63,873 bases of DNA, taken from the NCBI GenBank assembly GCA_000320605.2, contig KB445818.1, positions 291,150-355,022 on the forward strand, read 5' to 3'. Under the pieces are notes generated by a model, which worked only from the letters and a program-made list of their open reading frames with translations, searched no databases and had not been told where the DNA came from. Within the stretch, counting starts at the first letter, position 1; each line of letters starts with the position of its first letter. A program made the translations under genes and the position numbers. The DNA is from Gelatoporia subvermispora B. Lineage: Eukaryota; Basidiomycota; Agaricomycetes; Polyporales; Gelatoporiaceae. Below, piece after piece: positions 34,237 through 46,420 of the stretch.

Positions 34237-34796
34237 GGTAGAGCTTGTACCAGAACCATATCCTTGAACATTTGTATCGCTAGGTACAGTCGTTGTCTGA
34301 TTTCATGTGACCAGGCGTTCGAGATAAGCAAATGTGTTGTGAGCTGGAAGTAGTGACCCATGCGCGGCCGTGTCGGAACCTTGGGCATTGTAATCCACAC
34401 TTGATAGATCGCCACCTGTCCTCGGTGGTCGCTACGCTCTGCTTATGTCGCCCTGGGTCTGCATAGCAATGAAACTCAGACTCGCGGCGTGTGCGACGAA
34501 CGAATCCACAACTAGATCTCAAATTCAATTAGTCACACCAGGTTAAAATGTTAGTTCATTCATGTAGACCAGGAATGACCTCTGTGCCCGGCCGAGGACC
34601 TGGGGTGGGTTTAGCCCAGGATGTCCCTTGGAATGAGACGTGGGTCGGGTCAACCGGTCAAGTGATCATCGTTGACAAGTGCACGAAAATACACAGTGGT
34701 CAGATTGCTACGCTCCGTTGATCATGCATCGCAATGAACGCAACCCATCGTATCGATCTATCGATCTCATAATGACCCATTCTCTCAAGGCGATCC
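34237..34796. other. Convergent intergenic region
   Basis: It lies between the 3' ends of ATM1 (+) and the oxidoreductase (-). No gene is recognised. Confidence 0.5.
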
Positions 34797-36084
34797 TTAT
34801 GGTGTTTCGTGAGGACGGACAACGAGTTTGACCGCACTGACACGATCCTCTTGCATCCGCTTGAGCCCATAGGGGATACCGGCCAGCCCATTCGCAAGTA
34901 ACTCAACGCGGTTCGGCTTTACGAGAGATCAGGATATCCATATTCTAAGAGAAGTCAATTTGATATCTACCTTGATTGCGCCGGACCCTACCAGTTCCGT
35001 GAGCTTTGCGTATAACCCGCGTCCCGTCTGCTCTCTACCCGGTGCGCTGACGTTTCCGAGCACAACCACGGCCCTCTTTCTAGGTGCCAATCGTTTCTTC
35101 TCCTGGTCTATGGCGTCCTGGGTTACAATAATCACCTGCCCCTCAGGAGTGAGGATATCGAACGCAGCATTCTGTGTCTGCGGGAGCGAGACCGCATCGA
35201 AGACGATCTCGATAGGCGCGTTCGCAAGGGCTGCTATTTGTGCTAGGAGTGCCTCGGGTGGTAAATCTCGATCAAGCACGTGGGTTGCGCCGAGTTCGTT
35301 GAGTAGTGTTGTATTCTTCAGCGATGCAGTCGTGATGATTGGACCAAAGCCAGCGAGTCGTACGAGCTGTATCGCTATATATGATGCGCGCCTGAATTTC
35401 TTGAGAGGAGCAATGTACAAATGAGCTGACCGTATTGACCGACGGAAGTGGCGCCGCCAAATATGACAATCGGCTTCCCGATGTATTTTCCTTGGCCACC
35501 ATCTTCCCAAGGAGGAAACAATTTGGCACTGTCTTCGTGACATCGATCGAACAGGCCAAGGGCAGGCGTGGCGATGCAAGCAGGGATTGTAGCCGCCTGT
35601 TCAACGGAGATATTCTTTGGAATCTTCGTGATATATGATATGAGGAGTCTTTGTTATACGAGCTGCAATGCAACACTTGAGATACTTACCTTCGCGGTCA
35701 CATCAGCGTTAGACAATGCATACTGCTGGTATGTTGACCGAGCACTATCAACGAAGTACCCTTGGAAGAACCTGGAGAGCAACACCGATCGCAACTCGAT
35801 TAGAAGCGGCATACGATAAATGATACATACACTCGATCGCCTACAGCGAAACCTTGCACACCTTCGCCCAACTCTATTACAATTCCCGCAGCATCGGAGC
35901 CTAGGATTACTGGAAATGTTTCAAAGAGGACTCCATATACTTGAATCTTCCAGTCTGCTGGGTTTAACGCTGTTGCCTCGATCTTCACCAATAGTTGACC
36001 GGGCCCTGGCTTGGCTACTGCGACTGTACCGATGACCCACTCGCCTTGCTTGCTCGGGAGGAGGAGGGCCTTCTGGGTCTCCAT
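34797..36084 (-). CDS. Zinc-binding-type MDR oxidoreductase (toxD-like)
   Basis: The start is ATG 36084 (METQKALLLPSKQGEW); the stop is TAA 34797-34799. The last intron is 34917-34970. The N-terminal GroES-like domain shows KIEATALNPADWKIQ and GSDAAGIVIELGEGV; the nucleotide-binding domain begins IVIFGGATSVGQYAIQLVRLAGF and ends with KPNRVELLANGLAGIPYGLKRM. This is the toxD/enoyl-reductase-like branch of the medium-chain dehydrogenase/reductase superfamily. These enzymes use NADPH, usually without catalytic zinc, since the zinc ligand Cys is replaced by NPADWK. The substrate is unknown and there is no biosynthetic cluster next to it. Five exons are likely, with donors GTATGT, GTAAGT and GTCAGC seen at the joints. 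Confidence 0.85.
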
Positions 36085-37142
36085 GATATTTGACGAAAAT
36101 GGGTACGCCGATACAAATATAACGGTATCGAAACCCTTGAGGCTGTGAGGTGCATCTCCCCGTTGAATCAGTCGCTGTCGCCAGACTAGACACGCCGCTC
36201 TCGGGCGCTGACACAGGACCGCGGTAGCCGCAACGTCCTCATGCGCACACGTGCATCCAGCCATGGGTCACACATGAATTGCCTGATATCTGTGTTGTCC
36301 ACGACAGTCAATCAGGAGATGGGTCGCAGTGACCTGTCAACATTTTTGCATTTACGCAGCTCACGACTTCCTATGCCAATGGGCGCGCAATACTTGATAG
36401 GGCCAGACATGCCTTTCCCAGTTCCATTTGTTTACAGGATACAACAGGCAGGTCCACTGATAAATACATGCGGTCTCCTTGCAGATAATCAGTACGAAAG
36501 CCCGCTAACTGTCAGATGCTACTGCGCACCTGGATCCCGTCACTCGCCAACAGCGCCAGCGGCCAAGTATATAAGTAATCTCTGGGCCTTTATCTATCTC
36601 GCTGTTCAAATTCACATGGATAACCTTTGGCAAGTGAGTACTGAGCTAGCCTGGATTGCACACTGGATGCATATGTCTCGATAACATCGAACGAAGTTTC
36701 ATATACGGCTGGGCGCAGTGCCTACACTCAAGAGGATCAAATTCAGACAATTTCATCGATTCTTCGTCATGTAGAAACCTACTTGTACCCTTCTTGGCGG
36801 AGTGTTGAACGTAACTGTCCTCACGCGCGTCGCGCACAAGGACGATTCCGCGGTCCGGCGATGATCAGAATTGCACATGGAGTATGACTAGCACTCAAAC
36901 ATATCTACTCAGCACAATATCTGTTTTGCGAGCTTAAAACGCGTGAAACTCAGTCGTGGCCGTCGTTGTGATTGTGGTTGTGGTTGATTGCAAGAGCGTG
37001 ATTGAATATAGGCGTCTACATGGACGGGATCAAAACGACAGGCGAACTTAGGCGACGGCCGCGAGGCTGACCTCGGTTTGCTCGACCTCTCGTCATCGTC
37101 AATTGTGTCCAGTTGCACACCATCACCCAACTCGATCTCAGT
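36085..37142. other. Divergent intergenic region
   Basis: It contains the 5' flanks of the oxidoreductase (-) and the LRR gene (+). Short frames only; no gene is recognised. Confidence 0.45.
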
Positions 37143-40100
37143 ATGTCACGCATACACCAGTCGTCTTCATCACGACCGAGCCAACGACCTCCACCATCTC
37201 CATCACGACCACCACCATCTCCATCGCGTCCAGGCTTATCCGCCGCTTCAAGGACACGCGCCACGCCATCTAGCCCTTCTCCATCTCTACGCACACAGGC
37301 CAGTCAGAAGAGTCTGAAGACCGGCAAAGTTCCTGCTCGTCGAGCGTCACCCCCTCAAGATGAACCTCCGACTCCGAAACCCACGCTCAGCATTAGAGAG
37401 CAAATCGCACTCAAACGCGCTGAAGCGCAGAAGTCGTCTGCACAGAGCAAGCCTAGCAGAAACGACGACGCATTTGGGTTTGGTGGCTTGGAGGATGCAC
37501 TCCCAACCGTGAAGCGGCAGGTTGTGGATCAGGACGTAGACTTGGGGCGATGGTCAGTAAAGGAAACCATTGAGCGAGCTCGAACCTCAGGTGAGTTGGT
37601 GGGCTCATGTCAGGTCAGCGGGATAAGGTCGATTGTGCACACCTCATGCAAGTGTGCTCTCCTTCGACTTGAAAGACGCCGCATGAGACATGAACTAAGC
37701 AACGAAGCGCTATCGTCGCGGTCAGTCCTTCCCCCAGCACGAGGATTGATCTCAGTTGCAACGAGCTGGCATTGTCGTTTGCTGTAATTTCTCTGCGACA
37801 ATATCTGACTCAATCCTCGTACAGGTTCCGTCAATCTCGCGTCGCGAACTCTTCCATGTATCCCATCCGCACTTTTCGAGATCCATCTTGGAGTCAAACC
37901 TGAGCCACTGCCATCCGTTCCGGAGGAGCCACCCGTGTCTAACGACTCAGAATCCTCGGCTTCGAGACGAAGAGGCGGTCAAGAAGAACCGTCGTGGTAT
38001 GACGCGCAGGATCTTGAAATTCTCAAGGCCTGGTCCAATGAGATTGTGGAGATCCAACCTGAGATCTCTATGTTCGGGTCTCTTAAGATAATCGATGTGC
38101 GTTCGTCCGGCCTCAGTCGACATCCATAGTACGTGTGCGGGATACTGACATCTTGTGACACTGAAGCTGCACAACAACCAAATTGTGTCCCTTCCCGACA
38201 GCTTTGCCGACCTAACAGCCTTGACCACGCTCGACCTCTCACACAACAAGCTTGCATCGCTTCCCGCGAACCTCTGGGCGCTTCCGAACCTGACCACACT
38301 GAACATTTCGCACAACGAACTGACAGCGCTTCCATTTCGTGAACCATTTGGCCCAGGCTCCAATCCTCTGGCCCGCACGAATGACTCCCGGGGCGACTGG
38401 TTCAGGCAAACGATCACTCGCGCAACGACGCCGCTTCCGCGCCTCACCTACCTCGACGCGTCACACAACCACCTCGTCGCATCCGCTATCGACCACGCGC
38501 CCGACGCCGACAGCCTCCCTGCATCGCTGAATAAGCTCGATCTGTCCTCAAATCCCCTAGGGCTCTCCACGAAGTTGCTCGGCGCCCTGGCACGTCTTGA
38601 TCGCCTGCGCGAGCTCCGAATGGAGTACGCGGACATCGGCGATGAGAGCTTCCGCCTCGACACGTTCGCGGCTAGCGCAGGTGCAATCTTCCCCGCGTTG
38701 CGCCTTCTCGAGCTGGGTGAAACGGCAGTAACGCGCCCTGCCGTCGAAGGAGCGTTTGTCACACCAGCGTTCACGCACCAGTTAGAGTTCGAGGTGACGC
38801 TAGAAGAGCCGCGCGAGGGCGTACTGCGAGTCGTGCTTGGAAAGAAGGTCGTTAAGGAAGCGTGGGAGCTCGAGGCAGAACGGAGGGCGAAGGCACGCGG
38901 GGCACGGCAGGCAACTGCGGGTACTGGTAGTGGACAGCAGAGCAGGGCCACGAATGGTGCGAGTGGACAGAAGGAGGTACTAAAAGAACAGTGGGAGATT
39001 GAAGCAGAGCAAGGACTGTTTACTGAGGGCGCACGGAGGCGAGCTCGCGCAGCAGCAGCGGCTCAGAGCTCTCAGTCTTCGCCGTCAACCCCCGCTCAGC
39101 AGAAGACATCCTCGCCTGCCGAGAAGGAAGCGTGGGAGATTGACGCGGAGCGCGGTATGCTCACAGCTGGCGCACAACGGCGCGCGAGGGCTGCAGCTCT
39201 TGCTGCGTCCGCTACTGCGTCCGATCAGGCTGCGCCGTCGCGGGCCGCATCCCCGACGCCCTCTGCCCCGGGCACCTCGTCCGCTCTGATGAGCCCACAA
39301 TATTATGCGGCCGCCACACAGACGCTTACGCTTCCTCCGTCCCAACCACCTGCCAAGAACTTGCACTCGCGGTCGTTCTCCCTCGCACCCTCACTCGGCG
39401 CCAAGTCGTCCTCCCCAGGTGCTGCTTCAGAGCTCGCGCTCGCCATCCCTACCCCCACGCTCCCACTTGCGACGATCGTAGCTCAGCCGCTGGCTCAGAA
39501 CCTCAAGATCCTTGTCCTCGCAAACCGAAGAGCCGATCCGTCGTTCACATTGCCGAGCGGCGCTCAGGGTCCTTTCCTATCTAATCTCGAAGAACTCAGT
39601 TTCGAGAATTGCAACCTCGGCGACAATGTTCCCATTGTGCGAGAGGACAGCGCTGGCCGCGAAACAAAACCCCTGATCGCTCTCCTCACCGAATTATTCC
39701 CCAGCTTGCGCACGCTCAACCTATCCTACAACGCCCTGACGTCAGCCGCGCTCGGTGCCGACGCCCTCAAGAATCTCATTCTTGCATCCCCAGCTGAGCA
39801 GGATGGCGAGGAGGTCGTCCGCCGCAAGGGTCTCAGGCATCTGCGCCTCCGCGGCAACCGCCTCGCAGAGCTCGACGGGCTGCAAGAACTTGCGCTCGCG
39901 TTCAAAGGGAATAGGAACGTGCCGGAATGGAAACTCGAGGAGCTCGACCTACGTGACAACGAGGTCGGAAGGTTGCCCGCGGAGCTGGGTCTCTTGCCAC
40001 TAGACGTGTTTCTGGTGGATGGCAATACGTAAGTATGATTCATTCCCGGGTCCGGTTCACGTTCCTGACGATTACCCATTTGATAGGTTCCGTGTGCCTC

Positions 40101-40168
40101 CGAGGCGAGTTTGGGAGAGAGAGGGGACGAAGGGCCTTCTGAGCTGGCTACGGGGCAGAATCGAGTGA
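37143..40168 (+). CDS. Leucine-rich-repeat protein with internal WExEAE repeats
   Basis: Model join(37143..37590,37825..38096,38167..40028,40087..40168) encodes 887 residues. A Ser/Pro/Arg-rich N-terminus (SPSRPPPSPSRP) precedes a first block of LRRs (LHNNQIVSLPDSF, LDLSHNKLASLP, LNISHNELTALP). An inserted charged region follows with three related units (KEAWELEAERRAKARGARQ, KEQWEIEAEQGLFTEGARR, KEAWEIDAERGMLTAGAQR), then a second LRR block (LNLSYNALTS, LRLRGNRLAELDG, LDLRDNEVGRLPAELGLL). It is probably a cytosolic scaffold similar in layout to LRRC40-like proteins; no partner can be inferred. A degenerate copy of its 3' part lies at 41270-41940. Confidence 0.85.
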
Positions 40169-40884
40169 CATCAGCATACCTGATATCCTCGTGCCTTTGA
40201 CTACCTCGCATCACTATCATTCCTCTGCAAGTACCAGTATTCTCGTATAATGTAATGGGGTCGATACACACTATTATGCTTCTGGACGTGGAGACGTTCT
40301 GTTTCCGATTTTCTGTCATGAGGTCCCAACGTCACAACTGTAAACGTACTCACCGAGCTCCGGTAAAACAAGAGTGACCGGACCGGCGACGCTTCTCTCG
40401 GAGCGTCAAGTGCTTTCGAAGTCATCATGCTGTCCCGCCAAGGGCCGTGATAGTAGCCTTTTATCGATCTGGGTACGAAGTCGGCGTGTTTAACAATCTG
40501 GGTTGTTGGGCAAATTACTGGGGTTTCTACCGCCGCAAGCATACTTTGAACCATAATGATAGGCGACAAGTTCTCGGTGCATCCCAGGGACTGGTACCGG
40601 CACCATTACATTTGGAACGAGTGTAGCACTTCGTCGTGTGTTACAAAGAGCACTGTGTCTCAGCCTGTCTCTGCTGGGCTCATGGAGATGGCCGTCGAAA
40701 CGGAAATACTTGGATAGTGAACAAACTTGAGCCTGACGCCTGATGATCCGTGGTTTCATATCTACTTGGATGGTCCGTGGTTATTAAGCTATGCTCATCG
40801 TAATTCCAGTGGTAGACTTCAAGTCGTCGTTTGGCGCTAGCTACCAGGGCTGTCGTGATTTCTCATGGGAACACTCCAGCTAAA
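40169..40884. other. No gene recognised
   Basis: This is the 3' flank of the LRR gene and anonymous sequence; short frames on both strands lack recognisable content. Confidence 0.45.
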
Positions 40885-41259
40885 TTATTTCGAAAGCTCC
40901 TCAACTGCGTCAATCCATGCACAGGACTGCTCTTGTCTGAGCACCTTTTCTTTGTTCGGATGGAGGTCCGTCAGTGTCAGTGGCTCGATCGGCAGAAGTG
41001 GTACTACTGTGAGGCCCTTGAGTTTGGTGCTCCCGGGCCATATACCTAGTCCTTTCTCAAGTCCTCGCCATGATCGAAGGCGCAACGCGTGTATATGTCT
41101 CACGAGGCCGAGTTCTGGGATCGATCCGGGAAGAACCTGACGTGGCAGGATGATCCCGTCAGGCTGAGATATAGACGTGTCTCGTCTTTCCGCATGCTTT
41201 CTGGTCTCGTACGCCGATGCTCGACCTGGTAGCCTTCTGATTGGCTCTGGTCGTGCCAC
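40885..41259 (-). pseudogene. F-box-like gene fragment
   Basis: A 124-residue minus-strand frame contains LGLVRHIHALRLRSWRGLE and LKGLTVVPLLPIEPLTLTDL, resembling the leucine-rich part of Agaricomycete F-box-like proteins. It has no F-box and no convincing start or end. Related nucleotide segments recur near 43829-43870 and 49148-49240, so this is probably a decayed, dispersed gene fragment. Confidence 0.35.
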
Positions 41260-41269
41260 CCGCAGTAAT

Positions 41270-41940
41270 GCTCACAGCAGGTGCACAACGACGCGTGGTG
41301 GACGCCGCTCCCGCTGCGTCTGAATAGGATTTTCACGAGGCACATCTCCAACATTATCTTCCCCGGCCCGTCGTCTGCATCGATGAGCTCTCAGTACTAT
41401 GCGGCTTCTACGCAGATACTTACGCTTCCTCCGCCCCAACCACCTACCAAAACGGGCGCTAGCATTCGTTCTCCTCTCCTCGGCCTATCCCTACGCTCAC
41501 ACTTCCTCCTGCGACAATCGAGGCCCAACTGCTGGCCCAGAACATCAATACTAAGGTCCTCTCAAACCGAAGAGCCGGCCCTTTATTGATCGTTCCCGTT
41601 GCCGAGCGCAGTACAGACTCCTGATCTACCCAATTTCGAAGCTGATTTTAGAGAAATCCAACCTCGGCGACAACGCCCCACCCACGCAGGAGAAAAATGC
41701 AGGACGCAGAACCTGCGGAGCTAGGCTTTCTCCCATTGGACATTTCCTAGTGAATGGCAACACGTAAATACGACTTATTCTCTATTCTCGATGTATAGCC
41801 GGCGTTCTCACCGAGTATTTACCGCGACAGGCTCCGTGCACGTCCTATGCGAGTCTAGGGCAAGGAGGGCACGAAGGCACTTCTGAGATAGCTACAAAGC
41901 AGGGTCGACTGATACCACCCTAACGGATATCTTCGTGCAT
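41270..41940 (+). pseudogene. Partial, broken copy of the LRR gene 3' half
   Basis: This segment matches 39160-40200 of the LRR gene with internal deletions. The best block encodes SSQYYAASTQILTLPPPQPP (parent: SPQYYAAATQTLTLPPSQPP). Later blocks match the AQPLAQNLKILVLANRRA region, the NCNLGDN region, the DGNT exon end with its intron donor, and even the 3' flank (GATATCYTCGTGC). Multiple stops and frameshifts rule out function. The inclusion of the intron and the 3' flank shows a DNA-level duplication rather than a retrocopy. Confidence 0.8.
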
Positions 41941-41953
41941 AATCTACAACAAG

Positions 41954-42857
41954 TACTGTAGTCGAGGTAATTATAACAAACGGGTGTGACAGCGTGACCT
42001 AACAAATGGGTCAAACCCAGGCTCCTAAACCAGCCGTCGTTATAGAGTCGCCCTCCATAAATCCTAGAGCGTGGTCCGTGTTGATTATGTGAGCGTGTGT
42101 CCAAATGCGTATGTATGCCCGATTAGGATGAGCAGCGAGAGGAGGACGACTCTATAAGACGGCTGGCCAAAGCCGTCGAGCGCCCGCGAGGCGCTCATGG
42201 GGCGGCGTGCGTTCTATACGATAAATATCGACGCTGAGGTTTTCAATCGAGTCGCGATGCATGCCAGTAGGTCATGCGCACATTTTCCTTTCCTCACGCT
42301 GCGCAATGACCTCAATTCCTTGGGGCTAGCCCACAAGCGCCCTGCGGGCGCTCGACGGCTTTGGCCAGCCGTCTTATAGAGTCGTCTTCCTTCTTACCCG
42401 CCTTCCAAATTGAGACCGCCCTCACTCTGAACATGTGACCGCTCACATAATCAGCCTCGCACACGCCCTAGGATTTGTGGAGGGCGACTCTATAACGACG
42501 GCTGGTTTAGGAGCCTGGGTCAAACCCATAACAAACGGCTTCCGATGTGACATGACCTTAACAAATTTGTGCTCTAGCATAGCTAACAAATGGTCAGTAA
42601 TACAGCACAAAATCGACAAAATCACTCCAGAATGAACAGAATGGGGAGCATCTGCAATTTCTGGGTAGCTTCCAGCGAAATCTTTGGCCAGAAGACAAAA
42701 TTTGTCCGTTGCGGGAACGTTTGAGCAATTTAAGCGCTAGAAGACATGGTCAGACCCTTAACAAACGAGGTCAAATGTGATGTGGCATTTCACTAAATTA
42801 ACAAAACAAACACTGACTGTGACATGACCATTTGTTATAATCACCTCGACTACAGTA
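41954..42857. mobile_element. MITE with TA target site, copy 2 (interrupted)
   Basis: This is the same family as 14041-14436 but in opposite orientation: ends CTGTAGTCGAGGTAATT and its complement (with one mismatch), flanked by TA on both sides. Interior words match copy 1 along most of its length. A 498-bp foldback element splits it at 42019-42516. Confidence 0.85.
42019..42516. mobile_element. Foldback-type element nested in the MITE
   Basis: Both ends read inward AGGCTCCTAAACCAGCCG and stay identical for about 38 bp, then similar to about 85 bp. A second inverted pair (GACTCTATAAGACGGCTGG near 42150 and its complement near 42365-42385) encloses the centre, so nearly the whole element folds back. 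GGGTCAAACCC stands on both sides (42008-42018 and 42517-42527); the intact MITE copy has one equivalent. The duplication is therefore 9-11 bp, as in Mutator-like elements, though its edges are ambiguous. No coding capacity. Confidence 0.8.
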
Positions 42858-43879
42858 AACACTTTCAAATTTCGGTTTGTGTCGAGATCTCAAAACGTCG
42901 CTCAGCGCTAGCACCGGCGACATGTGAATATGAAGGACCGAGCCGGCGATCTAAACTGGGGATTCGTGACCGCCGGGCGATTACGTATCTCCTGCCCCGG
43001 AGCTCTTCTCTCGGTGTCTCTCAGCCTTTATCGAGGTCGGCATACCGTCTCGCAATGAAAACCAGTCGTCATTATGGATTCAGAGTTGACGCTTTTGACA
43101 ACATGGTTTACTCCGCAAGTTATCAGGATTTCGCCGGCCCAAGCATAACCAGATCATCTTTCAGAGTTGACGAATCCTCACTACATCCTACTCGAACTTA
43201 GCCGTGTGTTGCAGATCGCGGGTACCGCGTCACCGTGGCGAAATCAACCGTGGCGAAATCATCCAATGGCGGGTAGTTTCTTGGGTCTAATGGTGTGTGG
43301 TCTAAGATAGGCTTGCGTCGTTATTGAGCTAAGCCCGATGTCATCTTGGCTGTAGGCTCCGAGTCATTAACTTGATGCTAGCTACTGGGTCGTAGCGAAG
43401 GGCCGTGGAACCCTCTTGCGTGCCATGCGCTCATCCCGTCCCGTAAGTTATTGCAGTTTGATGCTCTACGCGGTGCAACCGTGTTGGAACCTGTGCCGAA
43501 CGATATCGTATCTCCGGGCTGCCTGGCGCAGTCGCCGCTGCTCGCGCCTGAGGCATTTGAGCGCCTCATTTCTGCGATACAGTCTGACTCGACCCATGGA
43601 TCTCCTTGCAGATGCAGACCGCCATGAGCTTTCATTGAACCGCCTCAACCGAGTCATTCCGAGGCTTCCCAGCTATGTCAGTCCCTATACAGGGCCGTTC
43701 TCAATTGGGCGCCTTTCCTTTGTGCGGAGTCCTTGCTCGATCTGCACAAGTGGTATGTCAGACCCACGGCTTTGGTGATCTACATATCTGGACCCTCCTA
43801 ACGTCCTCGTGATCAAAGACAAGCAACTCGTGTATGTGCCGCACGAGGCCGAGTCCTGGGAATGATCTGGAATCTCGGA
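42858..43879. other. Intergenic region with gene debris
   Basis: Frames near 43378-43780 on both strands look partly protein-like but cannot be resolved into a gene. A segment at 43829-43870 matches the F-box-like fragment at 41088-41130. Confidence 0.35.
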
Positions 43880-46420
43880 ATGGCGGATGAGCGCTCTGAT
43901 ACGGAGACATTTTCCCTGTTTGCATCGCCTCCAAGTACCTCGACCTTTGCTACCATGTCTCGCAAAAAAGAGGTGATACGCGACATTCTAGGAGCCGTCT
44001 CTGGCATCATAAGTTGCCTCAAAGATGTGTCGGACGCAACCTCTTCTGTGCCCGCTGTGGGTGCAGCCTTGGCGGCTGCATCTCACATCTTCAAGACGAT
44101 CGATGTGAGTGGAACCAGAGCGCACGCTTTGTTCTTATCATGATGCCTATGCTACAGGGTGTCCAGAAATTGGACGATCGCTACGTTACTCTTGCAAAAA
44201 AGATCGATAGCCTCGCCGAGTGTGTCAAGATAGCGGAGGGAGACGACCCGAACAACGTCGATCCGGTGTTACGAAAGGAATTGGGCAAGCTGTTAGAGTA
44301 CGCGACTATATGCAGCTATACGCTTGAACTACGTTTCCCTAATCCTCTCTTATCCAGCCTTTTCAAAGAAATTGAAGTGGATATCAAGAAAGAGTCATCG
44401 ATGAACTTCATTGTCCGCATCCTGTGTCACTCTAGTATGTCTGGTCGGTTCGATGATCACACCGAAGCTTTGGAAGGCGCCTGCCAGAGGTTTTATGTGC
44501 GTCTATACCCTTGACTTGTTCGTGAAAGAAGGATTTCAGAGATGCTTTCAGTTATATACCAATGTGCGGCTACATGTGGGGATGAATGCGCTGCGAAGAA
44601 TGGCCGAAGGGTGTATCGGCTCTCCTGAAGGACCCGTGGAACGGGGTAAACGAAAGGTAAGCGATTGGATGAACGCCTAGGTTCCTGGAATAGCTCACAG
44701 CGCTCCATTATGCAGTTGCTTTTGATCCGGGACGATCATATAGTCCTGGAATCAGTAGCGGAAGACTGGTATCAAGCTGGCCTTTCCTCTGGCAAAACTT
44801 GGCTAGGTTCTTGGAATAACCGGGCGGTAGCAGTGCGTGTGTTGAAGCCGAAGGAAGCCCATGAACTAGTACGTCATAATATATGGGTGCAACCACCGCT
44901 CATATGTGGTCGGCAGGCGGATCCAGAAGCACTAGTTGAAAAAATGAATCATGTGTATGTCAGCTTGGATTGCAGATCGAGTTGTTCTGTATGCATGACT
45001 CCTGCAGATACCACCCTCACATAGCGCAAGTGCTTGGATATTCTCACCCATCAAATCCGAATCGATTTTATGTGGTGGAAACCGGTATGTGATCTTGGAC
45101 TTGCAGCTGCAAGCTTTACGAAGGACGTTTCTTAGGCTCCAAATCTGTGTTTGAATGCCTCAAAATACAAGATGAGAAAGAGCGCTTCTCAACTTGGTTG
45201 CGGACAGTCAGCCATGTCCTCATAATTACTCTATTCTATGCATACTGATCTAGACACAGCTTGTACAGTACGAGGTATTTAATTCTATCACGGCGTCCAT
45301 ATAGCCACTCAAAATTCTTCGTGAAGCATGCAGTCCAATACGCGTCTTCTTCTGGCATCCATGTATGGTCATATCTTGACTACCTATAGACTCTGGTGAC
45401 CCTTACCCCATCAGATTACGACTATGACTACCATGATGTCTCGCCCCACGATCACGCAAAGTGGTAGATTGATAGTGACAATTGATGATATACGACTGGG
45501 TGGCTACGCAGGAATGAAGCATTTATGGCAATGCATGAGCGATCGCATACTAGTATGTTCTTTCTGAGTACTTGTGTAATGCACATACTCAGGGCTGGTA
45601 CACTAACAGGGCTATGACTTGAGTATGTTTAATATCTTATGATCCCTACACGAAACATCCGTACTGACGATCCCGTCTGTGTCTATAGACCGTCTGTACA
45701 GTAGCAACTTCCAAGAACAATTGCACGTCCTTCAAGATCTTCTGGATGGACATTACAGTAGCTGGGGATCCGTGGATTGGGACCTCTGGGGCGCATTCGG
45801 CACATTATCATCATCCTCAGCAAGCCTCGGTGACTTTGGACTTGTACGGTGGCGCAGAACACTTGAACCCCCGGCGTTCATCAAGTTAGGAAACATCGCC
45901 GATATTGTCGCAAGCGATCCACGTTATACCACCTCCGCATCAATATACAAGCAGAACATACATCCCGATGAAATAACTAGGTGTGGAACATCCGTGCGAT
46001 ATTGATCAGAATGAACCTAAACCTTTGCACAGGTGGCCATTCGAATCAGGGATAGATAATGTTATGCATATACGTGTTGACCTCAAATCTTGGTGCCTCG
46101 ACGTCTACTGGGACAGATTGGGCGAACTTTGCAAGACACATGGCATCGCGATTGACGAACTCGTTCTAGGTATGATCGCTCATCTCTTCACGCTGCACAT
46201 TGGCATGACGAGACACCACATCCAGTCAACACCAAGCAGTACATTACATCTCTATCGCTCCTTCGTGGATGCACCTCGACTTGTTATATTGACGCCAAGT
46301 ACAATGACATATTGGATGCATATACGGAAAAGTCCATGCACTCAGTCAAATGCAACTGCCCGGATGCGCTACCGCGGGATGGAGGATATCATTCAAAAGG
46401 TGCGAATAAGCGTTGGCTGA
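43880..46420 (+). CDS. MLKL-like N-terminal domain plus pseudokinase protein (exact exon structure uncertain)
   Basis: The first exon starts at ATG 43880 or, more likely, 43954 (MSRKKEVIRDILGAVSG). After the intron at 44121-44158 the helical domain continues (KLDDRYVTLAKKIDSLAECV, LRKELGKLLEYATICSYTLE), resembling the MLKL/Cbl-N-type helical bundle annotated in many Agaricomycetes. A kinase-like N-lobe follows (NNRAVAVRVLKP with the VAVRV lysine region, then YHPHIAQVLGYSHPSNPNRFYVVE). Then come degenerate C-lobe pieces (AVQYASSSGIHVW, ITQSGRLIVTIDDIRLGG) without HRD or DFG motifs, and the family's C-terminal region (GSVDWDLWG, SWCLDVYWDRLGELCKTHG). Animal MLKL permeabilises membranes in necroptosis and HeLo/HELL-type fungal proteins act in heterokaryon incompatibility; a cell-death role here is inference. 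A frame break near 45275-45400 may be an unresolved intron or true decay. Confidence 0.5.
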
